The notes under the pieces are model-generated. The model did no database searches. It was given only the letters and a program-made list of their open reading frames with translations, and had not been told where the DNA came from. From the NCBI RefSeq assembly GCF_000571935.1, contig NZ_ATAX01000026.1:1-64000 (forward strand): a DNA stretch of 64,000 nucleotides, in the 5' to 3' direction. Source of the stretch: Ruminococcus flavefaciens 007c (lineage in GTDB: Bacteria; Bacillota; Clostridia; Oscillospirales; Ruminococcaceae). Both the position numbers and the translations under genes were made by a program. This document shows positions 32,970-41,791 of the stretch, piece after piece. Each line of letters begins with the position of its first letter. The first letter of the stretch is position 1.

Positions 32970-34355
32970 GTGGGTAAGTATTTTGGAACTGACGGTTTCA
33001 GAGGGACCGCTAACGAAAATCTGACAGCAGACCACGCATATAAGGTAGGCCGCTTCCTCGGCTGGTACTACGGAGAGCTCAAAAGGCGCAGCGGCAGCAA
33101 TGAGGCTCCGCGCATAGTTATCGGCAAGGACACCCGCCGTTCAAGCTATATGTTTGAATACTCCCTGGTAGGAGGACTTACGGCTTCGGGTGCGGACGCA
33201 TACCTTCTCCATGTAACTACCACACCTTCTGTGGCATATATATCAAGAGTTGACAGCTTTGACTGCGGCATAATGATCTCAGCCAGCCACAATCCCTACT
33301 ACGATAACGGCATCAAGCTCATAAACGGTCAGGGCGAGAAGATGGAAGACGATGTCATCGAGCTGGTTGAGGCTTATCTTGACGGCAAGCTCACCGCCTT
33401 CGGCCAGGAATGGAGCGAGATCCCCTTTGCTCACGGTGAGAATATAGGCAAGAGCGTTGACTATATCTCGGGCAGGAACCGCTATGTGGGCTATCTTATT
33501 TCCCTGGGAATGTATTCCTTCAGAGGCATGAAGATAGGTCTTGACTGCGCAAACGGTGCTGCATGGAACATTGCAAAGTCTGTATTTGACGCCCTCGGAG
33601 CAGAGACATATGTCATAAATGCCGAGCCCACTGGTACTAATATAAACAATAACGCAGGCTCAACACATATCGAGAATTTACAGAAGTTCGTAGTTGAAAA
33701 GGGTCTTGACGCAGGCTTTGCCTATGACGGCGATGCTGACCGCTGCCTCTGTGTGGACGAAAAGGGCGAGGTCATCACAGGTGACCATATCCTCTATATC
33801 TACGGAAGATACATGAAGGAGCGCGGAAAGCTCATAAACAATACCGTTGTTACTACGGTAATGTCAAATTTCGGACTTTATAGAGCCTTCGACGAGATCG
33901 GCATCGACTACGCAAAGACAGCAGTAGGCGATAAGTACGTATATGAATATATGAAGGAGCATGACTGCTGCATCGGCGGTGAGCAGTCGGGACATATAAT
34001 CTTCTCGAAGTACGCCTCCACAGGCGACGGCATACTCACCAGCCTGAAGATCATGCAGGTGATAATGTCACGCGAGAAGAAGCTCAGCGAGCTTGCAGCA
34101 CCCTTCAAGGTATATCCTCAGGTGCTGGAAAACGTAAAAGTAAAGGACAAGAAGGCTGCACAGGACGACAGCGATGTACGCGCTGAGGTGGACAAGGTAG
34201 CTGCCGAGCTGGGCGACGCAGGAAGGATACTTGTGCGCGAGAGCGGTACAGAGCCTTTGGTAAGAGTAATGGTGGAAGCACAGGACGAAGCGGTATGCCG
34301 CAGCTGTGTTGACAGAGTAGTCAATGTGATAAAGCTCAAGGGATATACATTATAA
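32970..34355 (+). CDS. glmM: Phosphoglucosamine mutase
   Basis: 461 residues, four-domain phosphohexomutase. GKYFGTDGFRG begins the protein; the active phosphoserine is Ser106 in MISASHNP; the Mg-binding loop is DGDADR; the C-terminal phosphate-binding loop RESGTEPLVRVMVE is intact. It converts glucosamine-6-phosphate to glucosamine-1-phosphate for UDP-GlcNAc and peptidoglycan synthesis. It starts at GTG 32970, with AAGGAGA (32954-32960) upstream. Other phosphohexomutases share the fold, but the FGTDGFRG start and length favour GlmM. Confidence 0.92.
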   Translation: MGKYFGTDGFRGTANENLTADHAYKVGRFLGWYYGELKRRSGSNEAPRIVIGKDTRRSSYMFEYSLVGGLTASGADAYLLHVTTTPSVAYISRVDSFDCGIMISASHNPYYDNGIKLINGQGEKMEDDVIELVEAYLDGKLTAFGQEWSEIPFAHGENIGKSVDYISGRNRYVGYLISLGMYSFRGMKIGLDCANGAAWNIAKSVFDALGAETYVINAEPTGTNINNNAGSTHIENLQKFVVEKGLDAGFAYDGDADRCLCVDEKGEVITGDHILYIYGRYMKERGKLINNTVVTTVMSNFGLYRAFDEIGIDYAKTAVGDKYVYEYMKEHDCCIGGEQSGHIIFSKYASTGDGILTSLKIMQVIMSREKKLSELAAPFKVYPQVLENVKVKDKKAAQDDSDVRAEVDKVAAELGDAGRILVRESGTEPLVRVMVEAQDEAVCRSCVDRVVNVIKLKGYTL

Positions 34356-34485
34356 TAATAGATATATAAATTATACATGGGGCTTTCTCCTATGAAGGGA
34401 AAGCTTCCCCGTCACAGGCTTTTATACGGCTAAAATACCCCGAAAACAGGAACTCGGGCAGGCACCCGGGATCCGAAAAATCCTA

Positions 34486-34514
34486 TTGACTGCGATTTTT
34501 ATTTGTGATATAAT
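34486..34514 (+). promoter_or_regulatory. Promoter of the Wzz-like gene
   Basis: TTGACT (34486-34491), 17 bases, TATAAT (34509-34514). Confidence 0.8.
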
Positions 34515-34572
34515 GATGGTTGCGGTGTATCGCACCATATTCTATTTGAGAGGAACAAAACTGGAGGTTAAC

Positions 34573-36162
34573 ATGGCTAAGAATAATGATCGTAACCTTA
34601 ACGTTACGATAAAAAATCAGAGTGATTCAGATAACGAGGTCGTTATTTCCGTTTCATCTATCCTCAAACAGATGAAACGCCTGCTGGCAACATGGCTGGC
34701 TGCTTCTGTTATGGCAGGAGTACTGGGTGTAGCTTTATCGGCAATAATCACCTTCTCTTCCAAGACTCCCGCAAGAGCACTCGTAAGCTTTACATACCCG
34801 AATATCGAAAAGGGACTTGATCCCGCAGGACGCAAATTCGAGATAGAGACTATGAAAAATCCCGTTGTCATCGAAAGAGCGCTTACAAAGCTGGACATCG
34901 ACCTTGAAAAGCTGGAGGACGTAAGATCAAACGTCAGCTTTGATTCAAAGATCCCCGACGACGCATACGATAAGCTCACCGCTTATTACAGCGTAATGGA
35001 CAAGGCTACCACAGGAAGCCTTTCCGCAGCGCAGGCAATGCTGGATACAAAGTATTACCCGACACAGTTCACGGTATACTTTGATTTCGGCAAAGCAGGC
35101 TTCGACAGAAAAACAGGCGTTGAGGTGCTCAATACCATGCTGGACTGCTATACCGACTACTTCTATGAGCAGTACGGATACAATGAGGCCCTCGGAGCTG
35201 CCGTAAATGCAAACGAATATGAGAACTATGACTACGCTCAGCAGATAGACCTCTTCAGAGACTCGCTGCGAAAAGTCAGAAGCTATCTCAATAAGCTTTC
35301 AAACGATGACAATACCACCTTCCGTTCAAGCGTTACGGGCTATTCCTTCAAGGATATTTCCGAGTACGCAAAGACCGTGAGCAGTATCGACCTTGACAGA
35401 ATTTCTTCTTATATATCTATAAACAATGTTACAAAGAACAAGGACGAAGCCCTTGCATACTATGATTTCAAAATAGAGAACCTCAAGCGTGACAAGGACG
35501 AATACACAGAGCGCCTTGAAGCTATCAACAATTCTATCAGCCAGTACGAAAAGGATCATATCTACATTTTCGGAAACGGCACAGAGGGCACAAATACAGA
35601 GTCTACAGTACATTCCGAGCAGTACGACCTGCTCTTCAGACAGAAGACCAGCGCTCAGAACGAGCTTGCAGAGACAAAGCAGGATATAAAGTATTATGAG
35701 CAGAGACGCGACGATCTGAAGAACAACAAGAACAGCTCAACGGTAAACGTTGAAAGAGTAGAGGCCGATATAGCATCCCTCAGCGAGAAGGTCGCAAATA
35801 TCGTTGACCTCACAGAAAAGACAGCCGATGATTACTATGAGAACGTTCAGTTCGCACACGCATACAACATCCTTATCCCCGCTTCAAGATCAGTAGGCGC
35901 CGGCATCAAGGACGCTATAATAAATTCCATCAAACCCCTTTTTGTAGTTGAGGCACTCATATTCTTCATCTACCTTGTGGCAGCTTTCGTTTCCGCATTC
36001 AAGAAGGACAACAGAAAGGCTTTTGCCGACGGCGATGATGATGATGACGATGATGATGACGACGAGGACGAGACAGACCTTGAGGAAGTTATCGAGGCAG
36101 TCGAGGAAGAGGCTGAAAAGGCTGAGAAAAAGGCTGTAAAGAAAAACGGCAGAAAAAAATAA
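34573..36162 (+). CDS. Wzz/CpsC-like polysaccharide co-polymerase with poly-Asp tail
   Basis: 529 residues: a short cytoplasmic N-terminus, membrane helix (about 38-60), a large outer segment with coiled-coil character (about 65-445), a second helix (about 460-480) and an acidic cytoplasmic tail with ten Asp in a row, then Glu/Lys-rich sequence ending KKNGRKK. Two helices flanking an outer coiled coil is the plan of Wzz-type chain-length regulators; sequence similarity is modest, so this is an architectural call. ATG 34573 is preferred to a longer frame because the extra codons overlap the promoter and TGGAGG precedes 34573. Confidence 0.65.
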   Translation: MAKNNDRNLNVTIKNQSDSDNEVVISVSSILKQMKRLLATWLAASVMAGVLGVALSAIITFSSKTPARALVSFTYPNIEKGLDPAGRKFEIETMKNPVVIERALTKLDIDLEKLEDVRSNVSFDSKIPDDAYDKLTAYYSVMDKATTGSLSAAQAMLDTKYYPTQFTVYFDFGKAGFDRKTGVEVLNTMLDCYTDYFYEQYGYNEALGAAVNANEYENYDYAQQIDLFRDSLRKVRSYLNKLSNDDNTTFRSSVTGYSFKDISEYAKTVSSIDLDRISSYISINNVTKNKDEALAYYDFKIENLKRDKDEYTERLEAINNSISQYEKDHIYIFGNGTEGTNTESTVHSEQYDLLFRQKTSAQNELAETKQDIKYYEQRRDDLKNNKNSSTVNVERVEADIASLSEKVANIVDLTEKTADDYYENVQFAHAYNILIPASRSVGAGIKDAIINSIKPLFVVEALIFFIYLVAAFVSAFKKDNRKAFADGDDDDDDDDDDEDETDLEEVIEAVEEEAEKAEKKAVKKNGRKK

Positions 36163-36173
36163 ATGATGATCAT

Positions 36174-36207
36174 GCACCTTCGGTCGTGGGGCCGGGGGTG
36201 CTTTTTT
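36174..36207 (+). terminator. Terminator of the Wzz-like gene
   Basis: GCACCTTCGGTC pairs with GGCCGGGGGTGC (with G-U pairs) around GTGG, followed by TTTTTT. Confidence 0.8.
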
Positions 36208-36250
36208 GTATCCGCAATGTTAAATCCACGTTAAAGAATGACGGATTTCA

Positions 36251-36278
36251 TTGACTTGACGCCGCGAATGATTATAAT
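36251..36278 (+). promoter_or_regulatory. Promoter of the Na/Pi cotransporter gene
   Basis: TTGACT (36251-36256), 16 bases, TATAAT (36273-36278). Confidence 0.75.
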
Positions 36279-36313
36279 AGATATGGAAGCAAATATAAAA
36301 ACAGGAGACTATT

Positions 36314-38122
36314 ATGGAAGAATTTTCGATTTTTAACATCTTCACGCTTTTGGGAGGACTGGCTTTCTTCCTTTACGGCATGAATGTAATGTCCACAGGA
36401 CTTGAAAAGCTCACAGGCGGAAAGCTTGAGGTAGCTCTCAAAAAGATGACCGAAAACAAGGTCAAGGCCATACTTCTGGGTATGGGCGTAACTGTTGCCA
36501 TACAGTCCTCATCGGCTATGACAGTAATGCTGGTAGGATTTGTAAACTCGGGCATAATGACTCTCGAACAGACTATCGGAGTTTGTTTCGGTTCTAATAT
36601 CGGAACCACATTTACCGCATGGATACTCTGTCTTGACGGTATCAAGGATAACGGAAGCGGCGGTATAATCAGCTTTGTGCTGAAAATGCTGAAGCCCTCC
36701 TCCTTCTCGCCCCTTATCGCTCTTGCAGGTGTGATACTTATCATGTTTGCAAAGAAGAACAAAAAGAAGGACGTAGGACGTATCCTTGTGGGCTTTGCGG
36801 TACTTATGACGGGTATGACGCTTATGTCGGATTCCGTAGATCCGCTGGCAAGCTCGCCTGATTTCCAGAGGATACTCACAGCCTTCCACAACCCCATACT
36901 CGGTGTAGCGGTAGGAACTATATTCACAGGTATAATCCAGAGCTCGGCAGGCTCTATCGGTATACTCCAGGCTTTTTCCAAGACAGGCGGCCTTACATAC
37001 GGTATGGCTCTGCCTATAATCATGGGCTGTAATATCGGTACCTGCGTTACCGCACTTCTCGCCACAGTGGGAGTAAGCAAGGACGCAAAGCGTGTTGCAT
37101 GGACACATATCATCATCAAGATAATAGGTACACTGGTGCTCCTTCCTATAATTATGCTGCTCCAGAACGTTATAGACCTGGGCATAATGAAGTCCACCGT
37201 AGGTTATGTGGGCATAGCTGTAATGCACACTATATTCAACGTTGCGACTACAGTAATGTTCATGCCTTTTACCAAGCAGCTGGTCAAGCTCTCGAAGATA
37301 CTGGTAAAGGACGGCAAGGAAGAGGCAAGAGATCCCAGAAGAACTCTTACAGGTCTGGACGATATACTCCTCAAGACTCCCGCAGTTGCTGTACATACCT
37401 GCCTTTCAGCTTCCGTACAGATGGCTGAGCTCACAAGAGAGACCATAGTCAAAGCACTTGATCTGCTGGTAAGCTACGACGGCGACACCTGCGATGTCAT
37501 AATCGAAAATGAGGATATAATCGACGGCTTTGAGGACAAGATCAACAGCTATCTCATAAAGATCGCCAAGAGCAACCTGACAGGTGCAGACAGCCGAAGT
37601 GTATCCAAGATGATGCACTGTGTAGGCAACTTCGAGCGTATCTCCGACCACGCTGTAAACCTTGTGGAGTCGGCACAGGAAATGCACGAAAAGGGAATAA
37701 TGTTCTCGGATGAGTGCGTCAATGAGATAAATGTCATCACCGACGCCATAAAGGAGAATATCAATAAGGCATTTGATTCATACGTAAACAACGATCTTGG
37801 CATAGCTCATCACGTAGAGCCTCTTGAGGAAGTTGTGGACAACCTCAGCACCGAGCTGAAGAACAGACATATCCGCAGACTTCAGAATGATGAGTGTACG
37901 GTTGAGCTGGGATATATATTCCAGGATGTTCTCACGAATCTTGAGAGAGTATCCGACCACTGTTCAAATATAGCAGGCTGCCTCATCGAGACAGACGAAA
38001 AGACCAATCTCCACGCTTATCTCCACGATGTAAAGGAGAACGACGAGGAGTTCAGAAAGGAATACCGCGAGTACGCCGAGGAGTACTTCCGCCGTCTTGG
38101 CGGGGCCAGCGTAAAAGCCTGA
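36314..38122 (+). CDS. Na+/phosphate cotransporter family protein with PhoU-like domain
   Basis: 602 residues. The membrane part (about 1-330) has the two inverted repeats of the NptA/SLC34 family, each with a QSS motif (IQSSSAMTVML near residue 60 and IQSSAGSIG near 214) and GSNIGTT / GCNIGTC. A soluble PhoU-like helical domain (about 370-585) follows. It should move phosphate with Na+; bacterial members such as YjbB have been linked to phosphate export. AGGAG lies before the ATG. Its own promoter, no neighbouring pst genes. Confidence 0.9.
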   Translation: MEEFSIFNIFTLLGGLAFFLYGMNVMSTGLEKLTGGKLEVALKKMTENKVKAILLGMGVTVAIQSSSAMTVMLVGFVNSGIMTLEQTIGVCFGSNIGTTFTAWILCLDGIKDNGSGGIISFVLKMLKPSSFSPLIALAGVILIMFAKKNKKKDVGRILVGFAVLMTGMTLMSDSVDPLASSPDFQRILTAFHNPILGVAVGTIFTGIIQSSAGSIGILQAFSKTGGLTYGMALPIIMGCNIGTCVTALLATVGVSKDAKRVAWTHIIIKIIGTLVLLPIIMLLQNVIDLGIMKSTVGYVGIAVMHTIFNVATTVMFMPFTKQLVKLSKILVKDGKEEARDPRRTLTGLDDILLKTPAVAVHTCLSASVQMAELTRETIVKALDLLVSYDGDTCDVIIENEDIIDGFEDKINSYLIKIAKSNLTGADSRSVSKMMHCVGNFERISDHAVNLVESAQEMHEKGIMFSDECVNEINVITDAIKENINKAFDSYVNNDLGIAHHVEPLEEVVDNLSTELKNRHIRRLQNDECTVELGYIFQDVLTNLERVSDHCSNIAGCLIETDEKTNLHAYLHDVKENDEEFRKEYREYAEEYFRRLGGASVKA

Positions 38123-38190
38123 GCGGGATAACAGTCCATTATCGGGGAGGAGCCTTTGAAAAAGGGGTTCCTCCCTGTTTTATATGAAAA

Positions 38191-38234
38191 AAGCCATAGT
38201 ATTTCTGACACAGAGTCGGAAAACTATGGCTTTT
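38191..38234. terminator. Terminator hairpin at a convergent junction (repeat copy 2)
   Basis: AAGCCATAGTATTTCTGAC pairs with GTCGGAAAACTATGGCTT; nearly identical to 2526-2569. Lies between the Na/Pi gene and a convergent lipoprotein gene. Confidence 0.8.
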
Positions 38235-38284
38235 CTGTTTGTATTGACCGTAAGAGATCACATCTGCGGGGTTGTCCGTGCAAA

Positions 38285-39070
38285 TCAGTATGGAAGGCTG
38301 AAATTCTCGGCTTTCCATACATTATCGCTGCCGATGGCAACGGAGAACTCAACGGTAGTGGAATAAGCTGCATCACCGAAGTCACTGCCGTCGTAGTAGT
38401 TATCCACGGTAAAGACTATCTCACTGTCAGAACGTGACTTTATTCCAGTGACCTTTGACGAGGAATAGTATATATCAGAGCCGCGGTTGCCGCAGAAGGC
38501 GTACATGGTGCCGTTTTTCTCGATATACAGCGATGAAAGCTGATCTGCCCGCTTTTCGCTGAATACCTTGTGATAGTCATTTTCCACGTCGCTCAGGGAC
38601 TTTATTCTGCTGTCGGTGATCTTGTAGAACTGCCAGCCGAGATTGTTCTCCACAAAGTAGTTAAGATCAATATCATAGGGGCAGCCTACGGTGAAGTTCC
38701 ATTCCGTGCGGCAGGCAGACTCAAAGAGTGCCTGACCTGCAGCGATGAGAGCAGTGTCATCTGCCTCCGAGGGGGAAGCCGTGAAGACAACAGCTCCGTC
38801 CTTGTTGTATTCAAATACACCGCCGCCCATAGGATCGGGCTGAGTTGTTACAGCAGCCGTTGTGGCAGCTTTGGTTGTTGTGGTAACGGTAGTGGTGGAG
38901 GAAGCTGTGGTGATCTGAGAATGGTCGGCAGGAACGGGCTGCTCAGTAGTGACAGCCTCGGTAGCCGAGGGCTTTTCCGTATCGGAAGTCTTTTCCGTTT
39001 TCTTTTCGCTGCATGAAACAGCTCCTGCTGCAAGAGCAGCGGCAGCCATAAGTGACAATATTTTTTTCAT
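38285..39070 (-). CDS. Lipoprotein of unknown function
   Basis: 261 residues. A signal peptide ends in the lipobox AVSC (Cys20). A Thr-rich linker (about 55-78) leads to a domain of about 180 residues with several aromatic residues; I do not recognise it. Its start codon overlaps the rnr stop codon by one base (TAATG) and AGGAGG lies in the rnr end, so it is translationally coupled to rnr. It sits in the outer face of the membrane. Confidence 0.75.
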   Translation of the reverse strand: MKKILSLMAAAALAAGAVSCSEKKTEKTSDTEKPSATEAVTTEQPVPADHSQITTASSTTTVTTTTKAATTAAVTTQPDPMGGGVFEYNKDGAVVFTASPSEADDTALIAAGQALFESACRTEWNFTVGCPYDIDLNYFVENNLGWQFYKITDSRIKSLSDVENDYHKVFSEKRADQLSSLYIEKNGTMYAFCGNRGSDIYYSSSKVTGIKSRSDSEIVFTVDNYYDGSDFGDAAYSTTVEFSVAIGSDNVWKAENFSLPY

Positions 39071-41244
39071 TACGCTTCCTCCTGTTCATCGTCGAGTACA
39101 AAGTCGATAGTACCGTCGCTGACGTTTACTGCGGCGCATATCACGCGGACAGTCTGACCGAGAGCATAGGTAGTGCCGCTGAATTTTTCCGTAAGGGAAA
39201 CGGGCTCGCAGTAGTCGTATTCGCCCTCGGGGAGAGTTCTTATGTGTACCAGTCCCTCTACGGTGTTGGGAAGCTCTACATAGAAGCCGAACTCGGTAAC
39301 TCCCGAGATCCTTGCTGTGAAGCTTTCGCCGATATGAGCCTTCATATATTCAGCCTTGTAGCAGTCCTCGCATTCGCGTTCTATGGTTACGGCGCGTATC
39401 TCCGCGGCTGACGAGCGGTCGGCGGCATTTATCGCAAAGCCCTCGTAGCGCTTGCTGAGCCATTCGCCGTTATAGCCTGCTAAAATATCGGTGATTATGC
39501 GGTGTATGGCAAGATCGGGATAGCGGCGTATAGGCGATGTGAAGTGAGCGTAGTCATCCAGCACCAGACCAAAGTGTCCGAGAGGCTCATGGGAGTACTT
39601 TGCCTTTGCCATAGAGCGGAGCACAAGCATATTCACAGCCTCGAACTTGTCTGTATCCTTTGCGCTTTCCAGTATCTTTGCGGCATGAGCGGGCTTGAAC
39701 TCGCTGAAATGAGGGCACTCGAAGCCGTATTTGGGAAGTATCTCATGGAGAGCCTCGGCCTTTGCCTCGGGAGGAGCCTCGTGTATACGGTAAACGAAGG
39801 GCACCTTCTTATCCTTTGCCAGTCTGGCGGCAGCCTCATTGGCAGTGAGCATGAATTCCTCGATAATGCGCTCGGCCTTGCCTCTTTCGCGGGGAATGAC
39901 GTCGCAGCATACGCCGTTTTCGTCGATTATCAGCTTGCTTTCCGTAGTCTCTATCTCGGGAGCGTGCCGGAGCTTCTTCTTTGCGATGAGTTTGTCTGCC
40001 AGCTCGTTCATAAGCATTATATTCTTTCTGACAGCGGAATATTTATCTGCGATTTCCGGAGCTTCCGTGCCGTCCAGTATGCGGTTTATCTCGGAGTATA
40101 CGCCCTTTACGCGGGAGCGGATAACGCTTTTGCAGAAGCGGTATGAGAGCATATTGCCTTCATTGTCGAGCTCCATGAATGCAGAGAGCGTGAGCCTGTC
40201 CTCGTCGGGATTGAGGGAGCAGATACCGTTTGAAAGCTCCTTCGGCAGCATGGGGATGACCTTGTCTGCGTAGTATATGCTTGTACCGCGGAGGAGAGCC
40301 TCCTTGTCGATGGCGCTGTTGCCCTTGACATAGTGGGAAACGTCTGCGATATGGACGCCAAGACAGTAGCCCTTCCGTGTTTTTTCCACGGAAACAGCGT
40401 CGTCCAGATCCTTGGACTCGGCTCCGTCAATGGTGAATATGGTCATATCGCGCAGATCCTCGCGGTTATTGAAGCTGTACTCCTGAACGCCGCCCTCGGC
40501 TATTTTACGCGCTTCCTTCAGCACCTCGTCCGGGAAGGCCGTGGGAGCTCCGTGGACGGCAAGTATGGAAGCCGCAGATGAAGCTGCATATTCCGAGCTT
40601 CCGAAAACCAGGGTTATCCTGACCTTGTGCTCGGCATGACGGCGGCCGCGGTAAACTATCTCCGCCAGGACTTTATCGCCGTTTTCAAAGGGGATACTTT
40701 CCTCGCGGACTATTATAACGTGATTTTTTGAAGCCGTATCCGGCACAAGATAGGGCTTGCCGTCGTCGAACTCGATCCTGCCCGTGAGCTGTGAGCTGCC
40801 GAATTCGAGTATATCAAGTATCTCACCCTCGGGCTCACCCGACCTTGAAGGGATAGGGGATATGAGGACTCTGTCGCCGGGCATGGCGCCCAGCATACAT
40901 TTTCCGGGTATGAAGTATTCAATGCCGTCGTCCGTTACAGCGAAGCCGAAGGTTCTGCTCAGGCGTGTCACTGCTCCGGGGAATACGTCAATACGGGAGC
41001 AGAGAGCGGCCTTCATGCCTTTTTTCATCATTACTACGCCCTCATTGCGCAGCTGTGAAAAGGCTGCGGCGAAGTTATCTCTTCCCGATTTTTTTGTCCT
41101 GCACTTTGCCTCAAGCTCGCTGAGGGGCATTGTTTTCTTGCCGTAGGCCTTGAGGAAGGTGACTATTTTGTTTTTATAGCTTTCCACCGAGACAACAGAG
41201 CTGCTCTTTTTCTCGGACTGTTTCTTTTTGCTTTTTTCTGCCAT
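39070..41244 (-). CDS. rnr: Ribonuclease R
   Basis: 724 residues: a Lys-rich N-terminus, a winged-helix region, two cold-shock-type domains (about 60-215), the RNB catalytic domain (about 230-560) with TIDGAESKDLDDAVSVE carrying the metal-binding Asp residues, and an S1 domain (about 625-715, FTARISGVTEFGFYVELP). It is a processive 3'-5' exoribonuclease for structured RNA. Start at 41244 rather than 41286, since AAGGAG lies at the right distance there. The secG-rnr order is common in Firmicutes. Confidence 0.95.
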   Translation of the reverse strand: MAEKSKKKQSEKKSSSVVSVESYKNKIVTFLKAYGKKTMPLSELEAKCRTKKSGRDNFAAAFSQLRNEGVVMMKKGMKAALCSRIDVFPGAVTRLSRTFGFAVTDDGIEYFIPGKCMLGAMPGDRVLISPIPSRSGEPEGEILDILEFGSSQLTGRIEFDDGKPYLVPDTASKNHVIIVREESIPFENGDKVLAEIVYRGRRHAEHKVRITLVFGSSEYAASSAASILAVHGAPTAFPDEVLKEARKIAEGGVQEYSFNNREDLRDMTIFTIDGAESKDLDDAVSVEKTRKGYCLGVHIADVSHYVKGNSAIDKEALLRGTSIYYADKVIPMLPKELSNGICSLNPDEDRLTLSAFMELDNEGNMLSYRFCKSVIRSRVKGVYSEINRILDGTEAPEIADKYSAVRKNIMLMNELADKLIAKKKLRHAPEIETTESKLIIDENGVCCDVIPRERGKAERIIEEFMLTANEAAARLAKDKKVPFVYRIHEAPPEAKAEALHEILPKYGFECPHFSEFKPAHAAKILESAKDTDKFEAVNMLVLRSMAKAKYSHEPLGHFGLVLDDYAHFTSPIRRYPDLAIHRIITDILAGYNGEWLSKRYEGFAINAADRSSAAEIRAVTIERECEDCYKAEYMKAHIGESFTARISGVTEFGFYVELPNTVEGLVHIRTLPEGEYDYCEPVSLTEKFSGTTYALGQTVRVICAAVNVSDGTIDFVLDDEQEEA

Positions 41245-41279
41245 ATTATCTCCTTCTGTATTTCCGTGAAAAAAATCAA

Positions 41280-41306
41280 GCCCCATGACTTTAAGTCACA
41301 GGGCAG
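41280..41306 (-). terminator. Hairpin between secG and rnr
   Basis: Minus strand GCCCTGTGACTT pairs with AAGTCATGGGGC, then TTGATTTTTTT. It may lower rnr expression relative to secG. Confidence 0.55.
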
Positions 41307-41312
41307 CTTTTC

Positions 41313-41570
41313 TTACTTTGTGAAGATCGGTATAATATTCACGGCGAGCACGATAACGAAAAGGATTATCGCCATAGCTCTTGTGATCTTAGCGAGGATC
41401 GCTTCCTTTGTTCTTCCCTCGTTCTTGCCGTAGAAGGAATCAGCGCTTGCACCTGTGAGAGCAGCTGTCATGCTGTCCTGTGATTTCTGCTCCTGTGAAA
41501 GGCAGATAACGATAGTAAGGAAACTGAGGATAAGAATAGCGATACCGCCGATGATTTCTAAAGTTGACAT
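41313..41570 (-). CDS. secG: Protein-export membrane protein SecG
   Basis: 85 residues with two membrane helices (about 5-23 and 62-82) joined by a polar loop with TGASADSFYGKNEGRTKEAILAK, the SecG pattern. Accessory subunit of the SecYEG translocon, which would export the many signal-peptide proteins of this window. It starts at ATG 41570 after GGAGG. Transcribed with rnr from 41638-41666. Confidence 0.93.
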   Translation of the reverse strand: MSTLEIIGGIAILILSFLTIVICLSQEQKSQDSMTAALTGASADSFYGKNEGRTKEAILAKITRAMAIILFVIVLAVNIIPIFTK

Positions 41571-41637
41571 AAAAAACTACCTCCGAATAATAAGTATTAT
41601 TTACGGCAAAAGCCGATATATTTCAATTAGCTATAAT

Positions 41638-41666
41638 ATTATAGCACAGACCGAAGTGTATTTCAA
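41638..41666 (-). promoter_or_regulatory. Promoter of secG-rnr
   Basis: Minus strand TTGAAA (41666-41661), 17 bases, TATAAT (41643-41638). Confidence 0.8.
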
Positions 41667-41737
41667 GTGTTTGAGGCGAAAAAGCAAGAGAAAAAAATAT
41701 GGTAAAATTGTTGAAATCGTACAAGTCAGGCAATAAT

Positions 41738-41769
41738 AAAGGCTGCACGGCATATGCCGTGCAGCCTTT
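41738..41769 (-). terminator. Terminator of the first GH9 gene
   Basis: A perfect 32-base palindrome (AAAGGCTGCACGGC and its complement around AT/AT), followed on the minus strand by ATTATT. Confidence 0.8.
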
Positions 41770-41791
41770 CAAGCTTGATAAAATATCAGAC

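Noticed and set aside
34380-34450. GGGGCTTTC.../GGAAAGCTTCCCC as a glmM terminator
   Set aside because: The stem needs a bulge and lacks a T-run; too weak to list.
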